A stretch of 64,000 bases of DNA from Pseudoxanthomonas sp. PXM03 (lineage in GTDB: Bacteria; Pseudomonadota; Gammaproteobacteria; Xanthomonadales; Xanthomonadaceae): positions 62,001-126,000 of the forward strand of contig NZ_JACVAU010000002.1 of the NCBI RefSeq assembly GCF_014852005.1, written 5' to 3'. A program made the translations under genes and the position numbers. Shown one piece after another: positions 35,314 through 44,473 of this stretch (its first letter is position 1; the number at the start of each line of letters is the position of its first letter). The notes beneath the pieces were generated by a model. It was not told where the DNA came from, did no database searches, and saw nothing but the letters and a program-made list of their open reading frames with translations.

Positions 35314-36456
35314 TCAGCCTTTGCGCGCGTGCCACGCCTTCAACAGCTCGGCTTCCTTGTCGCGGGTGATGCCGGCATTGAGCTTGGCCTGGCGCTCGGC
35401 GGGCAGGCCGCGGAACCACGCCAGCAGATCGGTGACGGTGGTTGCGAGCGGACGGAAGGTCAGGCCCGCCGCGATGGCGCGCGCATTGCTGACCGCGCCG
35501 TAGCCGCCGTACTGCGGGTGGGTCGGCGACACCCAGATCGGCAGGCCGACCTGCTGCTGCTCGAGGAACTCGGGCGTTACGTGGGTCAGCGTCATGCCGC
35601 CGCCGGTGACGGCCTGGCAGCCATGCAGCATGGCATCCATGCCGAGCGTGTAATCCGGGCCGCAGGCGTTGAAGGTGCCGGTGGTCTTCGTTTCGGCCAG
35701 GCGGATCATCCACTCGCCCAGGTCGCGGCCGTCGATGATCTGGACGGGATCGTTGCCCTGGCCGGGCACCAGTATTTCGCCGCCCTGCGCCACCCGGTGC
35801 GGCCAGTAGGTGAAACGATCGGTTTCGTCGCGCGGACCCACGATGTAACCCGGGCGCACGATGGTGACGTTCCTGCCGAACTGCTTGCGGGCTTCGGCTT
35901 CGCTCAATGCCTTCAATGAGCCATAGAGGTTCTCGATGTCGGCGCGCAGGGTCTCCTGGGTTTCAGCCATCGCATCCTTGCCCTTGTAGACGGCGAGCGG
36001 CGAATCCTCGCTGATGCCCGGCTTGCCGCCATCGGCGTACACCGAAATGGTGGAGATGAAGAGGTAGTGCCCCACGTTGCCTTTCAGCACCTGGCCAGCA
36101 TCGCGCACCCAGAACGGCAGGCTGGTGGGGTTGTCGATGCAGACGTCCCACGTGCGCCCTTTCAGTGCGGCCAGGTCGCCGGTATTGCGGTCGCCGTGCA
36201 GTTGTTCGACGGCGGCGGGCCATTCCGGCGACGGCCGCTTCCCACGGTTGAACAAGGTGACCTTGTGCCCGCGCTTGAGCGCGTAGTCGACCTGGAACGG
36301 ACCCGTGAAGCCGGTGCCGCCGAGGATCAGGATGTTCAGCGGCTTGGCCGCCTTGCCCACCGGCTTGCCCTCGCTGGCAGCGGAGGCGAAGGACGGCAGC
36401 GCGGCCGCGGCGGCGGCCAGCGCGCCCAGCTTGAACAGGTCACGACGGGTGGTCAT
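35314..36456 (-). CDS. Tat-exported NAD-dependent epimerase/dehydratase-like protein
   Basis: 380 residues. The N-terminus TTRRDLFKLGALAAAAAALP is a twin-arginine signal. The mature part is an extended SDR: LNILILGGTGFTGPFQVDYA (nucleotide motif GGTGFTG), NPTSLP, YLFISTISVYAD, then KALSEAEARKQFG in place of the usual YxxxK site, so the usual tyrosine and lysine are not clearly present. Export of an NAD(P)-binding protein is unusual; secreted sugar-modifying or oxidoreductase roles have been suggested for such proteins. Start at 36456 with GGGGAG seven bases upstream. No partner gene is evident. Confidence 0.8.
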   Translation of the reverse strand: MTTRRDLFKLGALAAAAAALPSFASAASEGKPVGKAAKPLNILILGGTGFTGPFQVDYALKRGHKVTLFNRGKRPSPEWPAAVEQLHGDRNTGDLAALKGRTWDVCIDNPTSLPFWVRDAGQVLKGNVGHYLFISTISVYADGGKPGISEDSPLAVYKGKDAMAETQETLRADIENLYGSLKALSEAEARKQFGRNVTIVRPGYIVGPRDETDRFTYWPHRVAQGGEILVPGQGNDPVQIIDGRDLGEWMIRLAETKTTGTFNACGPDYTLGMDAMLHGCQAVTGGGMTLTHVTPEFLEQQQVGLPIWVSPTHPQYGGYGAVSNARAIAAGLTFRPLATTVTDLLAWFRGLPAERQAKLNAGITRDKEAELLKAWHARKG

Positions 36457-37300
36457 GCGGATGCTCCCCAGCAACGGTCAGGAAAGCGACTAGATAGCAC
36501 TGCCGCGGCCCGCAAACCCCTGCCGGAAGTCGTTGTGACTTCCTGTGAACCGTCGACATGGGCGAGACGATGGTGTCGGCCAGCACCCGGAATAACGACG
36601 TGTTTGTCCGGCATCCGACGCTCCGGGCGTCACGCGCCTCGCCAGGACGCTTGCGGTGCGCATGGAAAACCTCCGTCGCCAAGCCTCGGTGCCTCACCGG
36701 CAAGGTTCGGAACGTGAGGCCTCGCCGGAAAAGCCTTGCGCGCGAACCTAAGACACTCGCCGGCGACACGCAGATCGTCGTGCGCAAGACGGACAGGCTT
36801 GTCGATTCAAGCCCCCGAGACCCACGCCCGATGCTCGATGGATGAAGCGTGAGTCTCCGGGGCTTGCGACCGGGACCCGCAGATGCGCGGTCGACCCACC
36901 AACGTTTGCACCGTGAAGCGCGGGAATTCTCGCGCAAGGGTTTGCGGGTCGCGCGCAAGGCGTGGGCGTATCAACGCAGGGATCCGAGACGTCGCCGACG
37001 AGTCTTCCGGGCTTGCGGGCCGTGCCCGCCGTGTGGGCCGCCGTCAGCGTCGTCTCAACTTCCACGCTCATAGCGTGATCGACTGGAAGGAATGACGTGA
37101 AGACAGAACGGCGTGCTGTTTCCTCATCACGCCACTGATGGGTATCGCCTTCGGCTCAACCCATCCTGGGGGCTGCAGGTGCGAAGGGACCAGCGGGCCA
37201 TGAAGGTCCACTAGGATGTCCGGGCGTGCCCAGGCTGTGCAGTGGAGTGAGCGAGTGAATCCCGACAGGGCGTGCCTGATGAGCCCGGGCAATTCCGACC
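36457..37300. other. Gene-free stretch of about 840 bases
   Basis: I see no convincing gene. Short open frames exist on both strands but they are arginine-rich, mutually contradictory and match nothing I know. The motif GCGCGCAA(GG) recurs (about 36736, 36920-36960), and a GATGGGTATCGC...GCTCAACCCATCC dispersed repeat sits at 37137-37170. The region may hold a non-coding RNA or a decayed gene; nothing firmer can be said. Confidence 0.4.
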
Positions 37301-37876
37301 TCACTCCAGGGCGACACCCTCGGTTGCTCCATGTCGCGTTCGCTGGTCATAGAGGCGGCTGCGCACCCTGTACATCTCCATGATGCGCAGTGCCTTGATA
37401 TTGAAAGACCTGGACAGTGCCGCGCAGTTACTGGATGGCAGCGACTTTGCGAGGGCCCGGATGGCCTCCGTCGCCTGCAATCCATGACGGTAGTGAGTGT
37501 GTTCGTGAAGGCGTAGTGCATCCAGATACCGCGTCCAGGCCTTGGCAAGGTCCCGGGATGCACCGCCACTGGGCGTCCATCGTGGCAGCGTGACCGTCGT
37601 GTCCAGCGCGACCGTTAGGTCAACCACCTCGCAGGTGTTTCCGGCGCCCTCCACCTCGAATGTCCACTCGACCTGCCATCGAGTCAGCCCATGCACCACG
37701 CGCCCATCTTCATTCCTGGGCCCGTTGGTCCGCAAAGCACGCTGGATCGCCCGAAGATTGTCTCCGGCGACGGAGTAGTACGTCACCTTCGCACGCGGGA
37801 AGAGAGGATCAGCCACCGCGTTCGGCACCCACAACGACAGCGCAAAGCCCATGAATATGCCCTGCCCAAGTCTCAT
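37301..37876 (-). CDS. Exported DUF922-family putative zinc metalloprotease
   Basis: 191 residues with a signal peptide (MRLGQGIFMGFALSLWVPNAVA). The DUF922 pattern is present: ATYYSVAGDNLRAIQRAL-like start of the mature part, GLTRWQVEWTF, then LDALRLHEHTHYRHGLQAT, where HEHTH fits the HExxH zinc motif. DUF922 proteins are called predicted secreted Zn-dependent proteases; substrates are unknown. The gene is isolated; both flanks are repeat-bearing intergenic DNA. Confidence 0.8.
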   Translation of the reverse strand: MRLGQGIFMGFALSLWVPNAVADPLFPRAKVTYYSVAGDNLRAIQRALRTNGPRNEDGRVVHGLTRWQVEWTFEVEGAGNTCEVVDLTVALDTTVTLPRWTPSGGASRDLAKAWTRYLDALRLHEHTHYRHGLQATEAIRALAKSLPSSNCAALSRSFNIKALRIMEMYRVRSRLYDQRTRHGATEGVALE

Positions 37877-37981
37877 GACCGCCTCCAGCCAAAGATCGGT
37901 GTGATTCTTTCATGCGCAACGCTCGCGAGGGAGTTCGGTCACGCGCACACCTCCCCGGCGCCCCGTTGAACGGCGCTCGCC

Positions 37982-38067
37982 ATGGGTTGAGCGCAGCGAT
38001 ACCCATCCTGCGATACGTCGAAGCCACGATCATGAGTACCGCATGCGGGCTCAACCCATCCTACCCA
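37982..38067. repeat. Inverted copies of an ATGGGTTGAGC...ACCCATCC repeat
   Basis: ATGGGTTGAGCGCAGCGATACCCATCC (27 bases, written here in two parts ATGGGTTGAGCGCAGC and GATACCCATCC) at 37982-38008, then the opposite-strand half GCTCAACCCATCC at 38049-38061. A third copy with the same ends (GATGGGTATCGCC...GGCTCAACCCATCC) is at about 37137-37168. The element is a dispersed palindrome of the kind common between genes in this family. It lies upstream of the DUF922 gene and beyond the end of the MFS gene. Confidence 0.6.
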
Positions 38068-39336
38068 TTAGTGCCAAGTATCTTCCAGATAGCGCGGCCG
38101 GCAGGCCAGGTAGCCGCCGACCAGCAGCACTAGAACGCAGATGCCGAGGAACGCCATCGGCAGCATCCAGCCATGCGTGTACTCATGCAGCAGGCCGAAG
38201 ACCAGCGGTCCCGCGCAGGACAACGTGTAACCCACCCCCTGCATGAAACCGGACAACGCCGCCGAACCCTCCGGCGTGCGCGTGCGCAGATTGATCATCG
38301 TCAACGACAGCGGGAACGTACTGGGCCCCAGGCCCAGCAACGCCACCCATAGGGCGGGTGCGGCCATCGGTGCGAGCAGCAGACCGGTGAACGCCGCCGC
38401 GTAGAAGCCCGCGCAGACCACGACCACGATGAAAGGATTGCGCATGCGTACCGCGATCAACGGCATGGTGAGCGAGGCCGCCAGGCCCAACGTGGAGAAC
38501 AGTGCGACCATCGTGCCGCCCAGCGCGGGCGTACCCCCGGCTTCGACCAGCAGCTTCGGCAACCAGGTGAACATCGAGTACGTCACCAGGGAAGTCATGC
38601 CGAACATCAGCGCCATGCCCCACGCCACCGGCGAGCGCCATGCGCGGCCCTGCGGTCGCGGCGCGGCCAGCTCGGGGGCTTCGTCGTCGACGGTGACCGC
38701 TTCGTCGTGCACGCGCGCGAGCGGCGTGTTGCGCCGACGCTCCTGCCACAGCACAAGACACCAGGGCACCGCAGATGCGGCGGCGAACACCGCCCACAGG
38801 CCCAGCGACAGGCGCCAGCCGGCAGCTTCCATCACAGGTACGGCCACCAGCGCCGGCAGGATGGTGCCTGCCTGCAGGACGGTGATGTAGAGCGTGCTGA
38901 CAGTACCCACGCGATCGGCGAAGTAGCGCTTCACCAGCGGCGGCAACACGATGTTGCCGATGCCCATGCCAGCCAGTGCCGTCAGCGAGGCGGCCATCAA
39001 CGCGGCCGTATCGCCCGCCCCACTGCGCAGCAGCAGGCCCAGTGTCGCCAGCAGCATGGCCAGCAGCGCGGCGCGCTCCAGTCCGATGCGATGCGCGAGC
39101 GCGGGCGTCGCCACGCCGAACACCGCGAATGCTGCCGTCGGCAGCATGCCGAATACGCCTGTCATGGTGGCGCCGAAGCCGAACGTATCGCCCAAGGTGT
39201 CGAGCAGCGGTGTGAGCGAGGTCACCGCGGTACGCAGGTTGAATGCGGACAGCACGATGCCAAGCAGCACCAGGCCGCGGCCGGACCAGAGGGATGCCGG
39301 CACGAGTGAAGTGGAATGCGTCTTCATGGAATTCAT
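38068..39336 (-). CDS. MFS transporter, CynX/NimT-type
   Basis: About 422 residues, 12 membrane helices (for example LVLLGIVLSAFNLRTAVTSL then TPLLDTL, GLLLRSGAG). The NLRTAVTSLTPLL motif in helix 1 and GIGNIVLPPLVKRYF in helix 4 are those of the CynX/NimT subfamily (cyanate or 2-nitroimidazole exporters). The substrate is not predictable. A soluble loop of about 40 residues lies between helices 6 and 7. Start uncertain: ATG codons at 39327, 39336, 39345, 39360 and 39378 are in frame and none has a strong ribosome site. Confidence 0.85.
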   Translation of the reverse strand: MNSMKTHSTSLVPASLWSGRGLVLLGIVLSAFNLRTAVTSLTPLLDTLGDTFGFGATMTGVFGMLPTAAFAVFGVATPALAHRIGLERAALLAMLLATLGLLLRSGAGDTAALMAASLTALAGMGIGNIVLPPLVKRYFADRVGTVSTLYITVLQAGTILPALVAVPVMEAAGWRLSLGLWAVFAAASAVPWCLVLWQERRRNTPLARVHDEAVTVDDEAPELAAPRPQGRAWRSPVAWGMALMFGMTSLVTYSMFTWLPKLLVEAGGTPALGGTMVALFSTLGLAASLTMPLIAVRMRNPFIVVVVCAGFYAAAFTGLLLAPMAAPALWVALLGLGPSTFPLSLTMINLRTRTPEGSAALSGFMQGVGYTLSCAGPLVFGLLHEYTHGWMLPMAFLGICVLVLLVGGYLACRPRYLEDTWH

Positions 39337-39597
39337 GCCCGCCATTATCGGCGATGGCATTGCCAGTGAGCGAGACAAGGAAGACGCTGCGCGTCGCCCG
39401 CTTTGACCTCAGTCGTGCATCACGCGCCAAATCGAAAGGTGCCGCCTCAAGAAAGGCCATGCGAGCCCAGGAAAAACTCGTCTTCCGATCATGCCGCGAC
39501 GGATGGGCGCGCGAAACCGACCCTGGCTCATGTGCCAGGCATCAAGTGAATCCTGGCTCCCCCGACACACCATCGCTGGTGCACGGAAAACACACTT

Positions 39598-40134
39598 TTA
39601 CGTCGACGTTTTTTGCACAACGCGACGCCCTTGGATCGTTTTGAAATTGAATCTGTACGCCAATTTGACAGGCAATGCGACGTGTCTGGCATCGCTTCCT
39701 TCGCATTCGCTTTCATTGCTCGTGTAATGACATATGGCGGCGCCGAAGTAAGTCCAATGCCGCAAGGCGCTTGCCACTTTGGGGTAAAGGAGTTGACTGG
39801 ACTTGCTGCCAGCTGGTTCACATCCTGGTGAAGAGGATATCTGCTCGACTGACATGACAATGCCGTCTGCCGAAATCGTCAGTTCTGCACAGATATTCAC
39901 GTCCGCGTTCAAATCGGCAGGATAGTCGGCCGGAAACTCTGGCATCGGCTCAAGAATTGGTACTGGAGCAAGAAAAACTGCATTCGCGCTCAATTTTTCC
40001 CTTATCGCACCGCTGGGCAGAATCATGTCCTTGCGGACCTCAGTCGAACTCACCGACCTCTCGGTGGTAGCGCAACCCAGCAAGAGAACCAGCGATAAAC
40101 CCAACACTTCTCTCACGACAATCTCATCCTTCAT
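39598..40134 (-). CDS. Small lipoprotein, possible TonB-C-like
   Basis: 178 residues. A lipoprotein signal (VREVLGLSLVLLLGC) is clear; cysteine is the processing residue. A GTG at 40116 with AAGGA ten bases upstream may be the true start, giving a classic short signal. Near the C-terminus ICAELTISADGIVMSVEQIS then YPKVASALRHWTY and PVKLAYRFNF resemble the end domain of TonB-like energy transducers, but the central proline linker and the N-terminal membrane anchor are missing. The DNA here is clearly poorer in G+C than its neighbours. A hairpin lies just before the start. Confidence 0.55.
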   Translation of the reverse strand: MKDEIVVREVLGLSLVLLLGCATTERSVSSTEVRKDMILPSGAIREKLSANAVFLAPVPILEPMPEFPADYPADLNADVNICAELTISADGIVMSVEQISSSPGCEPAGSKSSQLLYPKVASALRHWTYFGAAICHYTSNESECEGSDARHVALPVKLAYRFNFKTIQGRRVVQKTST

Positions 40135-40139
40135 TGAAC

Positions 40140-40158
40140 GGAGGGGCAAAGCCCCTCC
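40140..40158. other. Perfect hairpin before the lipoprotein gene
   Basis: GGAGGGGC (40140-40147), loop AAA, GCCCCTCC (40151-40158): eight perfect pairs. It lies between the stop of the small peptide gene (40180) and the start of the lipoprotein gene (40134), both on the minus strand. There is no T-run after it, so it may stabilise the upstream message or control entry of ribosomes at the lipoprotein gene more than end transcription. Confidence 0.55.
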
Positions 40159-40179
40159 GCTCGTTACGGGAGCGTAGCG

Positions 40180-40353
40180 TCAACCCTCGGGTTCCTGGGA
40201 GGTTGTTCTTACGCACGTGACCTTGCCCCCCTTTGCTGTGCAGGACCAGCCTGGAGGCGACTCGACAGGACCGTCCGGCAATGATTGTGCAATTGCGACA
40301 ACTGCCAGAGAAAGGGAAGCCAAGAAAAGCGTAAGACCCGCAATCTTCTTCAT
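40180..40353 (-). CDS. Small exported peptide, 57 residues
   Basis: Starts ATG at 40353, stop at 40180. The N-terminus MKKIAGLTLFLASLSLAVVA then IAQ is a good signal peptide; the mature peptide (about 34 residues) has two cysteines in GWSCTAKGGKVTCVRTTS, which could form one disulfide. AAGGA lies ten bases before the ATG. It shares direction and low G+C with the next gene (lipoprotein) and they may be one transcript. I recognise no family. The call rests on the signal peptide and ribosome site. Confidence 0.6.
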   Translation of the reverse strand: MKKIAGLTLFLASLSLAVVAIAQSLPDGPVESPPGWSCTAKGGKVTCVRTTSQEPEG

Positions 40354-40372
40354 GACTATAGCGTCCTTGTTG

Positions 40373-40388
40373 GCCTGAACGTTCAGGC
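40373..40388. promoter_or_regulatory. 16-bp perfect palindrome GCCTGAACGTTCAGGC
   Basis: Lies 20 bases upstream of the small peptide start, between the coding sequence and the pnp terminator region. Perfect two-fold symmetry of 16 bases without a loop is typical of a dimer operator, not of an RNA hairpin. The 255 bases beyond it (40389-40643) hold no gene I recognise; a TATAAAT sequence (about 40438 on the minus strand) is a possible -10. Confidence 0.4.
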
Positions 40389-40643
40389 AGGCTGAATCTA
40401 TCGTTTGATCGCAACCTTGTCGCTGGTAAGCGTATTTATACCGTTGTAAGCCTATTTACATGCGCGTATTCGTGTTTCCACGTTCCGCGTTGAGGAAGAG
40501 CCTCATGGTGAGAGCGCCCTGCTCTCCGTCGAGAATGCTTTCCTGTTCTGTAAAGAATGAGCAAGGCTTCAAACATTCCCTCACAGAAAATGGGGTCCAG
40601 CAGTTTGGAGGGCAGGTAGGTGCCTGTAGGCACAACTCAAAGA

Positions 40644-40667
40644 AAAAGCGGGCCGAAGCCCGCTTTT
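40644..40667 (-). terminator. Rho-independent terminator of pnp
   Basis: AAAAGCGGGC, loop CGAA, GCCCGCTTTT; read on the minus strand the stem is followed by TTTTT-CTTTG. It lies 28 bases after the pnp stop codon and ends the rimP-to-pnp gene cluster. Confidence 0.85.
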
Positions 40668-40694
40668 CCGTATCGCGTCGCGATGTCGTGCGGC

Positions 40695-42803
40695 TTACTC
40701 GGCCGACACGCCCTCGCCTTCTTCCACGGCCTTGATCGACAGGCGGATGCGGCCCTGCTTGTCGACTTCCAGCACCTTGACCTTGACCACGTCGCCTTCC
40801 TTCAGCGCGTCGCTGACCTTCTCGACGCGGTCGTTGGAGATCTGCGACACGTGCACCAGGCCGTCCTTGCCCGGCAGGATGGTGACGAACGCACCGAAGT
40901 CCATGATCTTGGCGACCTTGCCTTCGTAGATGCGGCCCGGCTCGACGTCGGACGTGATCTGCTCGATGCGGGCCTTGGCGGCCTGGCCGGCGGCGCCGTT
41001 CACCGAGGCGATGGTGATGGTGCCGTCGTCCTGGATGTCGATCTGCGTGCCGGTTTCCTTGGTGATGGCCTGGATCACCGAACCGCCCTTGCCGATCACT
41101 TCGCGGATCTTGTCGGGGTGGATCTTGATGGTGATCAGGCGCGGCGCGAACTCGCTCAGCTCCTGGCGCGGCGAGGTCATCGCATGGGCCATTTCGCCCA
41201 GGATGTGCAGTCGGCCGGCCTTCGCCTGCGTCAGCGCCTGCTTCATGATCTCTTCGGTGATGCCTTCGATCTTGATGTCCATCTGCAGCGCGGACACACC
41301 GTTGGCGGTACCGGCGACCTTGAAGTCCATGTCGCCGAGGTGGTCTTCGTCACCCAGGATGTCGCTCAGCACGACGAAGTCGTTGCCTTCCTTCACCAGG
41401 CCCATCGCGATGCCGGCCACCGGCGCCTTGATCGGCACGCCGGCATCCATCAGCGCCAGCGAGCTGCCACAGACCGAGGCCATGGAGGAGGAACCGTTCG
41501 ACTCGGTGATTTCCGAGACCACGCGGATGGTGTACGGGAAGGCTTCCATCGTCGGCATCACGGCGAGCACGCCGCGCTTGGCGAGGCGGCCATGGCCGAT
41601 TTCGCGACGCTTCGGGCCCATCATGCGGCCGGCTTCGCCCACCGAGAACGGGGGGAAGTTGTAGTGGAACAGGAAGTGGTCCTTCCACTCGCCGCCGACG
41701 GCATCGATCACCTGGCCATCGCGTGCGGTGCCCAGGGTGACGGCGACGATCGCCTGCGTCTCACCACGGGTGAACAGCGAGGAGCCGTGCACGCGCGGCA
41801 GCACGCTGACCTTGGAGGAGATCGGGCGGACGGTATCCAGCGCACGGCCGTCGATGCGGACCTTGGTGGCCAGCACGGAACCGCGCATGGTCTGGTACTC
41901 GAGCTCGCCGAATTCCTTCGAGAGCGCACCGGCGCTCCAGCCATCGGCTTCGGCACGGCCGGCCAGCTGCTGCAGCACGTCCTTCTTGATGGCGGCGATG
42001 GCGTCGCGGCGCTGCAGCTTGTCGCGCACCTGGAAGGCGGACTCGAGCTGGGTGCCCACGGCTTCCTTCAGCGCGGAGATCATCGCCTCGTTCTTGGCAG
42101 GCGCAGACCAGTCCCAGTTCTTGGTACCGGCTTCGGTGACCAGCTCGTTGATGATGTGGATGACCTTCTGCATTTCGCGGTGGCCGAACATCACGGCGCC
42201 CAGCATCACGTCTTCGGACAGCTCGGCGGCTTCGGATTCCACCATCAGCACGGCGTTGGACGTACCGGCGACGACGAGCTCCAGCTTGGAGTCCTTCAGT
42301 TCGCTGACGGTCGGGTTCAACACGTATTCGCCGTTGACGTAGCCGACCTTGGCGGCACCGATCGGGCCGTTGAACGGCGCGCCGGTCAGGGCGACGGCGG
42401 CGGAGGCGCCGATCAGGGCCGGGATGTCGCCGTCGATTTCCGGGTTCAGCGACATCACCGTGGCGATGACCTGCACTTCATTGCGGAATTCTTCCGGGAA
42501 CAGCGGGCGCAGCGGGCGGTCGATCAGGCGGGAGATCAGCGTCTCCTTCTCGGTCGCGCGACCTTCGCGCTTGAAGAAGCCACCCGGGATACGGCCGCCG
42601 GCGTAGAACTTCTCCTGGTAATCGACCGTCAGCGGGAAGAAGTCCTGCCCTTCGCGGGCCGACTTCGCCGCCACGGCGGTGACCAGCAGCACGGTGTCAT
42701 CGAACTTGACGATGACGGCACCGCCCGCCTGGCGGGCGATTTCGCCGGTTTCCAGGGTGACCTGGTGCTTGCCGTACTGGAAGGTTTTGGTGATTTTTGC
42801 CAC
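40695..42803 (-). CDS. pnp: Polynucleotide phosphorylase
   Basis: 702 residues. It degrades RNA 3'-to-5' with phosphate and is a core of the RNA degradosome. Two RNase PH domains (for example [20 protein letters not shown] and [15 protein letters not shown] in the first; [20 protein letters not shown]-like segment and [20 protein letters not shown] in the second) are followed by KH ([20 protein letters not shown]) and S1 ([20 protein letters not shown]). The start is GTG at 42803 with AAGGA six bases upstream. Downstream of rpsO, as in most Gammaproteobacteria. Confidence 0.97.
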   Translation of the reverse strand: MAKITKTFQYGKHQVTLETGEIARQAGGAVIVKFDDTVLLVTAVAAKSAREGQDFFPLTVDYQEKFYAGGRIPGGFFKREGRATEKETLISRLIDRPLRPLFPEEFRNEVQVIATVMSLNPEIDGDIPALIGASAAVALTGAPFNGPIGAAKVGYVNGEYVLNPTVSELKDSKLELVVAGTSNAVLMVESEAAELSEDVMLGAVMFGHREMQKVIHIINELVTEAGTKNWDWSAPAKNEAMISALKEAVGTQLESAFQVRDKLQRRDAIAAIKKDVLQQLAGRAEADGWSAGALSKEFGELEYQTMRGSVLATKVRIDGRALDTVRPISSKVSVLPRVHGSSLFTRGETQAIVAVTLGTARDGQVIDAVGGEWKDHFLFHYNFPPFSVGEAGRMMGPKRREIGHGRLAKRGVLAVMPTMEAFPYTIRVVSEITESNGSSSMASVCGSSLALMDAGVPIKAPVAGIAMGLVKEGNDFVVLSDILGDEDHLGDMDFKVAGTANGVSALQMDIKIEGITEEIMKQALTQAKAGRLHILGEMAHAMTSPRQELSEFAPRLITIKIHPDKIREVIGKGGSVIQAITKETGTQIDIQDDGTITIASVNGAAGQAAKARIEQITSDVEPGRIYEGKVAKIMDFGAFVTILPGKDGLVHVSQISNDRVEKVSDALKEGDVVKVKVLEVDKQGRIRLSIKAVEEGEGVSAE

Positions 42804-42950
42804 GTTGGTTCCTTGAGGTGCCTTGTGCGGGTTGGACCTCACGCGACCCTTGTCGCGTGCGGCTGGCCGGATGCGTCCGGCCGGTGGTGCTGAGGGAGGC
42901 GGGCCCGGTGCGGCCAGCGGGTGCAGCGCATTCCGTTCCCTGAAATGCAA

Positions 42951-42976
42951 ACCGCGGCGCATCTCTGCGCCGCGGT
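42951..42976 (-). terminator. Hairpin in the rpsO-pnp spacer
   Basis: ACCGCGGCGC (42951-42960) and GCGCCGCGGT (42967-42976), ten perfect pairs with a 6-base loop. It lies 10 bases after the rpsO stop. In E. coli the same place holds the rpsO terminator and an RNase III processing site that controls pnp; the weak T-content after this stem (TTGCATTT) would allow partial read-through into pnp. Confidence 0.7.
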
Positions 42977-42986
42977 GGGGGGTATA

Positions 42987-43247
42987 TCAGCGACGCAGAC
43001 CGAGCTTTTCGATCAGGGTCTTGTAGCGCTCGTTGTCTTTCTTCTTGAGGTAGTCAAGCAGGCTGCGGCGGCGGTTGACCAGCTGCAGCAGACCACGGCG
43101 GCTGTGGTGGTCCTTCTTGTGGGTCTTGAAGTGGCCGCTCAGGTGTTCGATGCGGGCGGTGATCAGGGCGACCTGGACTTCCGGGGAGCCGGTGTCGTTG
43201 GCGCCGCGCGCGTTGTCGGCAATCACTTTCTGGGTATCGACGGACAT
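42987..43247 (-). CDS. rpsO: 30S ribosomal protein S15
   Basis: 86 residues, one less than E. coli S15. The family signature [20 protein letters not shown] then [20 protein letters not shown] and [12 protein letters not shown] is intact. It binds the 16S rRNA central domain early in 30S assembly. It is 3' of truB and 5' of pnp; a strong hairpin follows. Confidence 0.98.
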   Translation of the reverse strand: MSVDTQKVIADNARGANDTGSPEVQVALITARIEHLSGHFKTHKKDHHSRRGLLQLVNRRRSLLDYLKKKDNERYKTLIEKLGLRR

Positions 43248-43399
43248 GGTTTCTCTCTGTTGATGCGTGGCCTGCAGGAACGCGGGCTGTCCTCCGCGCG
43301 CACCGCCTGGCTCGCCGTTGATGAAGCTGGGGAAATAAGGAAATGCCGGCGCGAAACCGGCGGCGTAGTGTAGCCGCGGGGGCCTTGTGAAACAAGGTT

Positions 43400-44353
43400 T
43401 TATTGACCGTTGCCGCCCTTGGTGGCGGTGCCGGCAACCGCCCAGGCGAACAATCGCTGCGGCGAGAGGGTGCCGTCGGCATCGACCGTGCCCAGCCCCA
43501 GGACGCGGCCTTCCTCCCCGTGGATCGCGACCGTGCCGTCGCGGGGGGGATGTCCGCGCAGCTTCTGGCCCTGTGCCAGCCGGCGCGCATCGAGGGCGTC
43601 GACGTCGACCCGGGGGAAGCCGGCCAGGCCAGCCTCGATGGGCAGCAGACACGCCTCGAGGGCGGCTTCCCCACCCTGTTCAGCCAGCGCCTGCAACGCG
43701 TCCAGGGAATACATGCGCGGTTGCCTGAACGGCTCGACCCAGAGACGACGCAGTTCGGCCACGTGGGCGCCGCAGCCCAGCGCCTCGCCCAGATCACGGA
43801 CCAGGCTGCGCACGTAGGTGCCGGAACCGCACTCGACCCGCAGGGAGACCCGGTCCGGCGCGATCCCGAGCACCTCGATCGCGTGGACGTCGACGTCGCG
43901 TTCGGGCGCTTCGATGACGTCTCCGCGGCGGGCCTTGGTGTAGAGCGGCTCGCCGCCCTGCTTGAGCGCCGAATAGATCGGGGCGCGTTGACGGATGCGG
44001 CCCGTCAGGGGCACCAGCGCGGCCTTGACGGTGGCAGCATCCAGCACCGGCACCGGCCGCTCGCGCAGCGTCGCACCATCGGCATCGTCGGTATCGGTGG
44101 TGGCGCCCAGCACGGCGACCGTGTCGTAGGCCTTGGAGGATCCCAGCAACAGGCCGGCGATCTTGGTCGCCTCGCCGAAGCACAGGGGCAGCAGGCCGGT
44201 GGCGAGCGGATCCAGGCTGCCGGTATGCCCGCCCTTCTCTGCCCGGAACAGCCGGCGTGCGACCTGGAGCGCGGCGTTCGAACTCATCCCTTGCGGCTTG
44301 TCCAGCAGCAGCAGGCCATCCAGCGAACGGAACTTGAGCTTCGGCGGCGACAT
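43400..44353 (-). CDS. truB: tRNA pseudouridine(55) synthase
   Basis: 317 residues. TruB isomerises U55 in the T-loop of tRNAs. The catalytic aspartate lies in [16 protein letters not shown] (Asp48); [13 protein letters not shown] and [16 protein letters not shown] are further signatures, and the C-terminal PUA-like part ends at [11 protein letters not shown]. It is separated from rbfA by a SMAG-variant pair and from rpsO by 152 bases. Confidence 0.97.
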   Translation of the reverse strand: MSPPKLKFRSLDGLLLLDKPQGMSSNAALQVARRLFRAEKGGHTGSLDPLATGLLPLCFGEATKIAGLLLGSSKAYDTVAVLGATTDTDDADGATLRERPVPVLDAATVKAALVPLTGRIRQRAPIYSALKQGGEPLYTKARRGDVIEAPERDVDVHAIEVLGIAPDRVSLRVECGSGTYVRSLVRDLGEALGCGAHVAELRRLWVEPFRQPRMYSLDALQALAEQGGEAALEACLLPIEAGLAGFPRVDVDALDARRLAQGQKLRGHPPRDGTVAIHGEEGRVLGLGTVDADGTLSPQRLFAWAVAGTATKGGNGQ

Positions 44354-44370
44354 CGGAAGCGGGATGACCT

Positions 44371-44464
44371 TCTGTAGGAGCTGCGTAAGCTGCGACCGTG
44401 GCCTTGCCGCATTCGGATGACGTCCGGGGAGCCCTGTGCCGCTGTTGTCGCAGCGCCTACAGGA
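44371..44464. repeat. SMAG/REP-like variant pair E inside the rbfA-truB spacer
   Basis: Left copy TCTGTAGGAGCTGCGTAAGC then TGCGACC (44371-44397), inverted right copy GTCGCAGCGCCTACAG (44447-44462). The stem is GCAGC/GCTGC-like (GCTGCGTAAGCTGCGAC). The insertion splits a tight housekeeping gene cluster and may change the balance of truB to rbfA message. The head GTAGGAG matches the other pairs. Confidence 0.7.
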
Positions 44465-44473
44465 AACGCGGGG

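Noticed and set aside
36558-36845. Small plus-strand gene of 95 residues
   Set aside because: Arginine/serine/proline composition, no ribosome site, overlapping frames equally long on the other strand.
39243-39644. Plus-strand gene of 133 residues opposite the MFS start
   Set aside because: Mostly antisense to the transporter start, no conserved pattern and no ribosome site.
40620-42893. Long plus-strand open frame opposite pnp
   Set aside because: Shadow of pnp in a high-GC genome; the pnp motifs on the minus strand are unambiguous.
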